The notes beneath the pieces are model-generated. The model had not been told where the DNA came from. It worked only from the letters and a program-made list of their open reading frames with translations, and ran no database searches. The translations under genes and the position numbers were made by a program. Shown one piece after another: positions 57,253-64,000 of a stretch of 64,000 nt of DNA; the stretch's first letter is position 1; each line of letters opens with the position of its first letter. The stretch comes from Girardinichthys multiradiatus (lineage: Eukaryota; Chordata; Actinopteri; Cyprinodontiformes; Goodeidae), in the NCBI RefSeq assembly GCF_021462225.1, contig NC_061795.1:7285501-7349500 (forward strand), given 5' to 3'.

Positions 57253-58341
57253 AAACTGAATAGGAGGCCTGTGGCTCAAAGATCATTCTTGAGATTTTAG
57301 CAATTTGCTACACATGGATGGAGCAGTTGCCAACATGTAAAACTTGTTTCAACTCTAAACAAGATTTTAAACTTGTACAAAATTGTATTCAAATTAGCTG
57401 GTATTCCATTGCAAAATCTTGTAACTAATTAGATTAGGCCACACAATATCAAGCAAACATGTAATTATGATATTGCTGCATATTGTGATGACAATATCAG
57501 TTATGATTAATCCACATTTTTTTCTCTTTGATTTTTTTTGCAGTGTCCCCAGCACTCTATGTGAGCTTTAGCATCCCAGCCACTAAAAATGTACACCCAG
57601 CGTTTGCCTCGAGGGCAGTAAAGTCCATCCACAGGCCAAATATGTTACTTGCATGCCAAATGTGCATGCATAGTATTTGTCATATAAAATATTGCATTGA
57701 AGGGGTCCTTCTTGATTGCGATATTACATACACGGATGTTACGATGACAGTTTTGAATTAATAATCACTCTTAAAAAAAATTTTATAAAAAAATAATTGC
57801 TACAACTTAGAAATAAAATCTGTCAAAAAAGTCTTTTAGATTTTTCCTGCTTTCAAGGGGCTTTTCGAAGTGTACACATCCTTTTTAAAATTAGGTGTTT
57901 GTGGTATACAGCCTGTTTAGCATTTATCATTTTTTTGAATATAGTTACAGCATGTTACATAATGACAGAACTTTTATGATTTACATATTCAAGGGAGTGG
58001 GTGGAAGACTTAAACTTAGATATATATTCCACATCCTTATCCATTTATCCTTACAACACATACATAACCTCACATATTTTACATATGCACTTGCATATAC
58101 ACAAATTCTCACATACATAGTATCTAATGAAAAATTATCATGGCAATGGTGAAAGCAATCATTATTTCATTACATTCATAATTTAAGCTGTATAAACAAA
58201 AACAAAAATGATAATAAAAAGGAGAAACAGAAAAACTTGCAGAATCAGCAACAATTGCAATAATACAAGTAATTTTAAAAATTATATCAAGTAATTATTC
58301 AGAACTGGGCTACAATGGCAGTGTTAGTGGACATGTCAGCT
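57253..58341. other. Intron 4, no gene seen
   Basis: AT-rich. Short frames (57528-57761, 57895-58152) have no motif. Confidence 0.5.
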
Positions 58342-58645
58342 TTAGTACTGGAGACGTTTCAGGGAAGACTGTCTGAGTCCAAGGTAGAGAGCATTACAGT
58401 ACTCAGGCCGGGATGTAATGAAAGCATTAATTGCCGTTTTAAGGTTTTGCTTTGAATGAAAGCTGCCTAAGCTAATAAAAATTAACTTCACCTCTGCTCC
58501 AACCTGGTGAACTAATTTAAAATCACTGTCCATTTCAAAACCCAAATTAGAAACTGTCTGCTTTAGGAAGTATAAGGCCATCCAGGCTTTGATTTCACTA
58601 CAGAAACGGTTTGATTGAGAGTGCTTCTTTTTTTCGTGGAATATA

Positions 58646-59903
58646 CAGGGGTTGGACAATGAAACTGAAACACCTGTCATTTTAGTGTGGGAGGTTTCAT
58701 GGCTAAATTGGACCAGCCTGGTAGCCAGTCTTCATTGATTGCACATTGCACCAGTAAGAGCAGAGTGTGAAGGTTCAATTAGCAGGGTAAGAACACAGTT
58801 TTGCTCAAAATATTGAAATGCACACAACATTATGGGTGACATACCAGAGTTCAAGAGGACAAATTGTTGGTGCACGTCTTGCTGGCGCATCTGTGACCAA
58901 GACAGCAAGTTTTTGTGATGTATCAAGAGCCACGGTATGCAGGGTACTGTCAGCATACCACCAAGAAGGACGAACCACATCCAACAGGATTAACTGTGGA
59001 CGCAAGAGGAAGCTGTCTGAAAGGGATGTTCTGGTGCTAACCTGGATTGTATCCAAAAAACAAAACCACGGCTGCCCAAACCACGGCAGAATTAAATGTG
59101 CACCTCAACTCTCCTGTTTCAACCAGAACTGTCCGTCGGGAGCTCCACAGGGTCAATATACATGGCCAGGCTGCTATAGCCAAACCTTTGGTCACTCATG
59201 CCAATGCCAAACGTCGGTTTCAATGGTACAAGGAGCGCAAATCTTGGGCTGTGGACAAGGTGAAACGTATTGTTCTCTGATCAGTCCACCTTTACTGTTT
59301 TCCCTGGGAGAGTTATGGTGTGGAGTAGCCCCAAAGAAGCGTACCACCCAGACTGTTGCATGTCCAGAGTGAAGCATGGGAGTGGATCAGTGATTGTTTG
59401 GGCTGCCATATCATGACATTCCCTTGGCCCAATACTTGTGCTAGATGGGCGCATCACTGCCAATGACTACTGAACCATTCTTGAGGACCATGTGCGTCCA
59501 ATGGTTCAAACATTGTATCCTGAAGGCGGTGCCGTGTATCAGGATGACAATGCACCAATACACACAGCAAGACTGGTGAAAGATTGGTTTGATGAACATG
59601 AAAGTGAAGTTGAACATCTACCATGGCCTGCACAGTCACCAGATCTAAATATTATTGAGCCACTTTGGGGTGTTTTGGAGGAGCGAGTCAGGAAACGTTT
59701 TCCCTCACCTGTATCATGTAGTGACCTGGCCACTATCCTCCAAGAAGAATGGCTTAAAATCCCTCTGACCACTGTGCAGGACTTGTATATGTCATTCCAA
59801 AGACGAATTGATGCTGTATTGGCCGCAAAAGGAGGCCCTACACAATACTAATAAATTATTGTGGTCTAAAACCAGGTGTTTCAGTTTCATTGTCCAACCC
59901 CTG
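58646..59903 (+). mobile_element. Tc1-like transposon, complete ends, inserted in a LINE
   Basis: 1258 bp flanked by TA within TATA (58642-58645 / 59904-59907). Terminal inverted repeats CAGGGGTTGGACAATGAAACTGAAACACCTG and its complement are about 31 bp and perfect or nearly so. Good ends on both sides suggest a relatively recent insertion. Confidence 0.96.
58818..59851 (+). pseudogene. Tc1-like transposase (element 58646-59903)
   Basis: Frame 1 (58818-59040): SSRGQIVGARLAGASVTKTA, SFCDVSRATVCRVLSAYHQE, INCGRKRKLSERD, the bipartite helix-turn-helix region. Frame 2 (59047-59280): AQTTAELNVHLNSPVSTRTV, FQWYKERKSWAVDKVKRIVL, with a stop replacing the first-Asp WSDES region (TGATCAGTC). Frame 3 (59492-59851): YQDDNAPIHTARLVKDWF (second Asp), SPDLNIIEPLWGVLEERVRK (Glu), and a complete C-terminus (AVLAAKGGPTQY). 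One shift near 59043 and one stop near 59280, plus a shift near 59460, inactivate it. Confidence 0.94.
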
Positions 59904-60699
59904 TATATCTGACTGCTATCAGCGTAACAGTGAAAAAATATCCCATTCTTATTTAGTATTGAGCCATAGGGAAGCAGATAAAGGAGGAAAAGGCAGGGGA
60001 CCTAAGACTGAGCCCTATGGAACTCCAACATAAAGGACCAGAGGAGGATTCAGAATCAGTCATGTCCTAAACCAGTTTAATGCAGTACCACAAATACCCA
60101 CTTGGTGCTGTAATCGAGACAATAAAATATTGTGGTCCACAGTATCAAAAGCAGCAGTTGGGTGAAGCCGAACAAGAACATGTTCACCACAATCATTTGC
60201 TATGAGGATGTCATTAAAAACTCTTACTAAAGCAGATTCTGTGCAGACTGAAAAACTTTCAAGATAGTATGGTCATCTAAAAAGGCCTTAACCTGGGCTT
60301 AACCTTGTCTAAATGAGGAAGGTGACATCTCAGGACCTAGCAGCCCAGCTAACTCAACATGTAACTAGCCCCATGCTACACACGGATGAAGATACTGTAA
60401 TGGCCCAATAATATGGATGTTATACAAATTCTTGATATGATCAGAAAATATGAATTGAATTGAATGTGATTAGGACTTTTCCTTTTTTAATTTATATAAT
60501 TTCATCACTAATTTCCTCAGAGGAATAAGACTATAATTTATTTAAAAAGAAAAGGGGCTGTAATGTGCCCTTTTTAAATGGGTTTAAATTTTTCAATTGG
60601 AGAAGTGATTATGCTTGGTTGTCAACTCTCCTGAATAACAATTGCTGAAACATAAGGCTGAAGCAAGTTAGAGAGGTACAAAGGAGCATTAAAGCATTT

Positions 60700-61110
60700 A
60701 AAAGCCAATATAAGGATTTTAAAATCAGTTCTTTGGCTCACTGGCAGCTAGTGCAGAGATGACAGGAGAGATACGTTTGCGTGTACTGGTTAAAAGAGCA
60801 GCAGCATTCTTAATGAACTTCAGGCGTGAAAGAGAGGCCGATTGATCCCAGTAAAATGAATTGCAATAACATTGTAGAGTTGTGCTAAAAATATGGACTA
60901 TTATCTCCAGATTATGTTTAGACAAGACTGGTTTCAGTTTGGCAATCTGATGTGCCTGAAAGAAACCTCTCTGCAAAACACTGCTGACCTGTTTGTTGAA
61001 CTTGAAACCTGAATCCAGGGTTACGCTGAGATTTCTTATGTTGACATTCCAAGTCTCAGCCTTGGTTGTGAGAAATTGATCATAACCAAAAGATGTAGAT
61101 CCAGATTATA
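60700..61110 (-). pseudogene. LINE ORF2 C-terminal relic
   Basis: KFNKQVSSVLQRGFFQAHQI (about 61005-60950), KLKPVLSKHNLEIIVHIFS, LKFIKNAAALLTSTRKRISP: the post-RT region of an L2-group LINE. It lies 5' of the 60160-58342 RT relic on the same strand, so it is a separate, earlier copy. Confidence 0.72.
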
Positions 61111-61134
61111 AACTGCTGAAATGAGCTTTCTTCA

Positions 61135-61837
61135 TAGGGATGGGTATCGAATTCGGTACTTTTATAGGTACCGACTGAATTCCGTCTGTACTACCAAGTA
61201 CCTATTCACATAAAATCAAATGGTACCATGTTTCGGTACCAAAACGCATCATTGTGACACTAAGGGAGTGCAAGAGTGGATGATTTTCCACGTCGGACAT
61301 GGACACAGCATTGCACGCACAAGAGCGTAATGACGTCAGTAGCCACTGGTACCATCAACAAAGCATGGCTGATAGAAAGCGCTAGAAAATATGGCTCCAC
61401 TTTTCAAAATACGATACAGATTATGCTCGGTGCAATATTTGTGATTCGAAGTGCGAGGTCAGCGGCGGAAATTCTTCTAATCTGAGGAAGCACCTGGTTA
61501 AGCAAAAGATTTTTCTCAAGGCTGAAGAGACACAATTTTCGTCAGCCTCAGATCTACAGCTACAACTCCTGCATTCGTTAGCGACTCGTCGTCTGCAGCC
61601 AGCAACATGGGAGGAGAAATGTTTGAAGCAACTGAGATGTTATGATATATTAATTAAAGTTTATATATTGAGAAATAAATATGTAAAATTGAAAAATTTT
61701 GAGATTTTATTATTAAATGAATAAATGATAAACACACACAAAGTACCGAAACCTGGTACTGTTGAGTGCCAATGCTGATTCTCGGGTTCCGGGCATTAGT
61801 ACTGTATCGGATCAAATGTGAAAGGTACCCATCCCTA
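61135..61837 (+). mobile_element. hAT-type element with BED zinc-finger relic
   Basis: 703 bp with ends TAGGGATGGGTA / TACCCATCCCTA (inverted) and GGTACC-rich subterminal sequence. The interior (about 61388-61520) encodes, out of any listed ATG frame, FSKYDTDYARCNICDSK and SGGNSSNLRKHLVKQ: a BED-type zinc finger with C-x2-C and distal H, the usual N-terminus of hAT transposases. The catalytic domain is deleted. No clear 8-bp target duplication. Confidence 0.8.
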
Positions 61838-61909
61838 GTGCCTTTGCTCATCCTCAGAGCTAAAGCACTCTGTTCTTTAGAGGGAGCAGGCTTAGAGCTG
61901 CTGCTTCTC

Positions 61910-62040
61910 TAATTTGAAAAAATTCAGTTGTGGTCTTTTGGGCATCTGCTTAGGATGCCAATATATGGAGATTTTTTGGGCATGTTCCACTGTGATGAGA
62001 ACCCAGGACAGTTCTAAAACACGTTGAAGGGAAAACTGCA
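61910..62040 (+). repeat. Short RTE-like LINE fragment
   Basis: GTCTTTTGGGCATCTGCTTAGG, GGCATGTTCCACTGTGATGAGAACCCAGGAC resembles the extreme 3' coding end of RTE-like LINEs (region coding GHVLRM..VFRACP..RRPRG). A fragment only. Confidence 0.45.
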
Positions 62041-62316
62041 TTGTTTTGTAATTAGGATTACATTGACATTTAAATATGTCACTTTCTTTATGATTGGATG
62101 AAATGGACTATATGAATTAGATTATATTATTTTCTAATAAAGTGCTTATAATAAAGTTGAGTCAACATTTGTTGTAAATTGGTGTAATTAAAATAACCAG
62201 AATTGAATTTGTTTCTTCTGGCCTGGGAACCTGGGAGCCCGTAAAATGAACTGGAGCTTGTTGCTGCAAGTGCAGAGGCACACCTGTCTGAAATGCAACA
62301 TGTTTTCCTCTTGCAG

Positions 62317-62436
62317 ACGGCGTACAAATTCCTCCAAAAACACCCTAAGATCCTCGGCAGCAGAATCGCCATGCTGGGTCTCTCCTTGGGCACCAGTGTC
62401 ACCCTGAAAATGGCTGTATATTCTGACGTTGTGAAG
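62317..62436 (+). CDS. ACOT/BAAT family gene, exon 5 (nucleophile exon)
   Basis: Acceptor TTTTCCTCTTGCAG/ACGGCG. Encodes residues 220-259: TAYKFLQKHPKILGSRIAML, GLSLGTSVTLKMAV. The nucleophile elbow G-L-S-L-G has Ser at about residue 242, as in acyl-CoA thioesterases; BAAT proper uses Cys here. This favours a thioesterase activity. Phase 0 on both sides, donor GTGAAG/GTTTGA. It is separated from exon 4 by 9.9 kb of transposon-filled intron. Confidence 0.95.
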
Positions 62437-62789
62437 GTTTGATTCAGTTAATTTGCTTGATGTAGATGTCTTCAGTAAAGAAGACTCCTTTGGAAACAAG
62501 TCCAATTCAGATCCTTTAATGTGCAGCTGAACCAATCCACATTCATTCCATTCAGTTTGGTTACTCTCACACAAAGTTCACCTCCAACTCAAACCACTAC
62601 TGTGAAGTTAAGATTCAAGTCTTATTATTAACATAGTAATAAAATTACTGTTAGCATTAGTAAAAGTGACACATTTGTTAGCTAGTAGGCACAGTGAAGC
62701 TACAATTCAACAAGATCAACAATGTAAATATTCAGGTTCATCTGATTAACATCTGTTTCTCTTAAGATGTTTCTGTATGTGTTCATCAG

Positions 62790-62872
62790 CTTAGGTGTGC
62801 AGTGTGCATCAATGGGAGTCACGTGCAGCCGATGGATGGATTTCTGAATGAAATGCTGAATTATTTCACCGA
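62790..62872 (+). CDS. ACOT/BAAT family gene, exon 6
   Basis: Acceptor GTGTTCATCAG/CTTAGG. Encodes LRCAVCINGSHVQPMDGFLN, EMLNYFTE; the AVxINGSHVQP strand is a family hallmark. Donor ACCGA/GTAAGT, phase 2. Confidence 0.93.
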
Positions 62873-63032
62873 GTAAGTTTGTCATTTTCCAGTCTGTGGT
62901 TGGATTTGTACATAAAGGAATCAGTTTTTATAAGCTTATAAGAGAACAAACAAATCAAAAATGTTTGTTTAAGTCTGCTTATCACAACTAATTTGAAATG
63001 ATTAAATTTTTCGTTCAACAAAGACACTGCAG

Positions 63033-63117
63033 GAATATTCACTTTACTAAAGATAATGAAGTGGTCTGGCGAGATATTCTGCTGCCCATTCCCACTGACC
63101 TCTCCCGCAAAGTGGAT
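63033..63117 (+). CDS. ACOT/BAAT family gene, exon 7
   Basis: Best acceptor ACACTGCAG/GAATATTC gives ENIHFTKDNEVVWRDILLPI, PTDLSRKVD in phase. An alternative acceptor 9 nt upstream (CAACAAAG/ACAC) would keep frame and add three residues. Ends at donor GAT/GTGAGT, phase 0, residue 315. The expected next exon (the strand with catalytic Asp, then the catalytic His) is outside the window. The intron before it is 160 bp. Confidence 0.92.
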
Positions 63118-64000
63118 GTGAGTAACTTAAAGCCACAACATTTCTGTTCTTTCCCATATTCTGTTTTAAGTTTACCAATTGGTTTGGTTCTCATAGACAA
63201 ATCTCTTTTGTACACCAATTAACCTTTAGTTTCTAAGTAAAGTATGGGTTTATGCACAAACTGCATTAAGCAACATTAAACCAAAAATTCTAGTGATCTA
63301 TAAACAGCTCAGTTGCATCACAATCTGTGGTCAGAGACATTTGCTGAATTTTAATTTGTAACCAACTAGAAACACTCGACACAGATAAAGTCGCAAAAAA
63401 GGTATATAAAAAGATGAATAGAACCACAAATCACCATGGCAGCTGTGGTGCCTTCGCCTTGTGGATTTCTTCTCTTTTTGATCATTATTAAACTTAAGTG
63501 CTTCAGATCATTAAACAAATTTTTATTTAACATAAAGATAACCTGAGTAAATACAAAAAGCTGTTTTCAGATGATTTCTTTGCTTATTAAAGGAAAAAAA
63601 AACAAAAAACTATTCAAACCAACCTGACTCTGAGTCTGACTGCAATATTCAGCTGTAGCTCCAAGTGGGGGAAGGAGAAATGAAAAGTTGTTCGTCAAGG
63701 TGGCGCTGGGAAAAGTAAAAAAAAACTCAACTACCCTAACGTGTGATATTACACACTTAAGAGGGTCCTTTTAGGTTTCTGAAATGTTGGGATTATCGAT
63801 CTGAGAATATTATTTAATATTTAATTTTAATATTTTATCAAATAATATTTCGGTCTGTTAAGGGTTGTCCTGTGAATACCGGCCCAGTAAGGCGATGGTA
63901 TTAGGACAAAATAGAAAGGTGTGAGACGAGCTCTGACATTATTGAACAGCATAAACTCTGCACATATATGGAATGAATTCACACAATTTCTTAAAATACA
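63118..64000. other. Start of intron 7, no exon seen
   Basis: AT-rich. I looked for the next family block (NCPLLLVVGEDD-type strand) and did not find it. Runs of A at 63594-63610 and 63718-63726. Confidence 0.55.

Larger units (their letters stand above)
58342..60470 (-). mobile_element. LINE RT relic interrupted by a Tc1-like element
   Basis: Minus strand: 60160-59906 reads a TVDHNILLSRLQH-like start, GVPYGSVLGP, and FHCYADSSQIY (YADD degraded to YADS). The Tc1 element follows, then 58640-58342 with LGFEMDSDFKLVHQVGAEVK and INAFITSRPEYCNALYLGLR, the post-RT region of L2-group LINEs. The two halves join at the TA target. Confidence 0.8.

Noticed and set aside
62127..62574. - strand frames over exon 5
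   Set aside because: Antisense of a clearly coding ACOT/BAAT exon with canonical splice sites.
1..64000. CRISPR arrays, bacterial operons, riboswitches
   Set aside because: No regularly spaced repeats or bacterial gene organisation; all evidence points to a vertebrate nuclear genome.

Overview
This window is nuclear DNA from a ray-finned fish, probably a teleost. The evidence is one spliced host gene with vertebrate-type exon borders plus dense Tc1/mariner, hAT, L2/CR1-group, L1-like and RTE-type elements and class I endogenous retroviruses. It is not bacterial or viral: nearly every open frame is a broken transposon or provirus, and the only host gene I can support is split into small exons. 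I cannot name the species.

Layout. 1-2560 (-): provirus ERV-A with decayed pol but an env frame open from its start codon to the window edge. 5566-5951: two 186-bp tandem units. 6640-8435 and 16228-17540 (+): one L2-type LINE split by provirus ERV-B1 (8436-16227, +). ERV-B1 carries a foreign 1.84-kb insert (9840-11682) with an unrecognised membrane-protein frame on the - strand. 17735-19260: Tc1 and LINE relics. 19781-26382 (-): ERV-B2, a full-length provirus of the same family with two LTRs and a 4-bp target duplication. 26760-29400 (-): an L2-like LINE tail and an RTE-like LINE. 29772-31375 and 40342-41859: two copies of one Tc1-like element. 32414-33905: Harbinger, hAT and LINE relics, including a hAT-type MITE with a perfect 8-bp target duplication. 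34496-39414: a large imperfect inverted repeat whose arms carry a Myb/SANT- or MADF-like gene relic, with another Tc1-like element at the centre. 39740-44950: nested Tc1, LINE and MITE relics.

Host gene. 45190-63117 (+) holds seven exons of an acyl-CoA thioesterase / bile-acid-CoA:amino-acid N-acyltransferase (ACOT/BAAT) family gene. They sum to 945 nt (315 codons) with consistent phases. The C-terminal part lies beyond the window. The introns after exons 3 (6.4 kb) and 4 (9.9 kb) are filled with an L1-like LINE with a very G-rich tail, five Tc1-like elements or relics, L2-like LINEs and hAT elements.

The window is mainly a record of layered insertion: ERV in LINE, unknown element in ERV, Tc1 in Tc1, Tc1 in LINE, MITE in LINE, MITE in Tc1. 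The least explained items are the membrane-protein insert in ERV-B1, the preserved env start of ERV-A, the convergent gene relics in the inverted repeat, and paired perfect hairpins beside a Tc1 end at 52600-52669.
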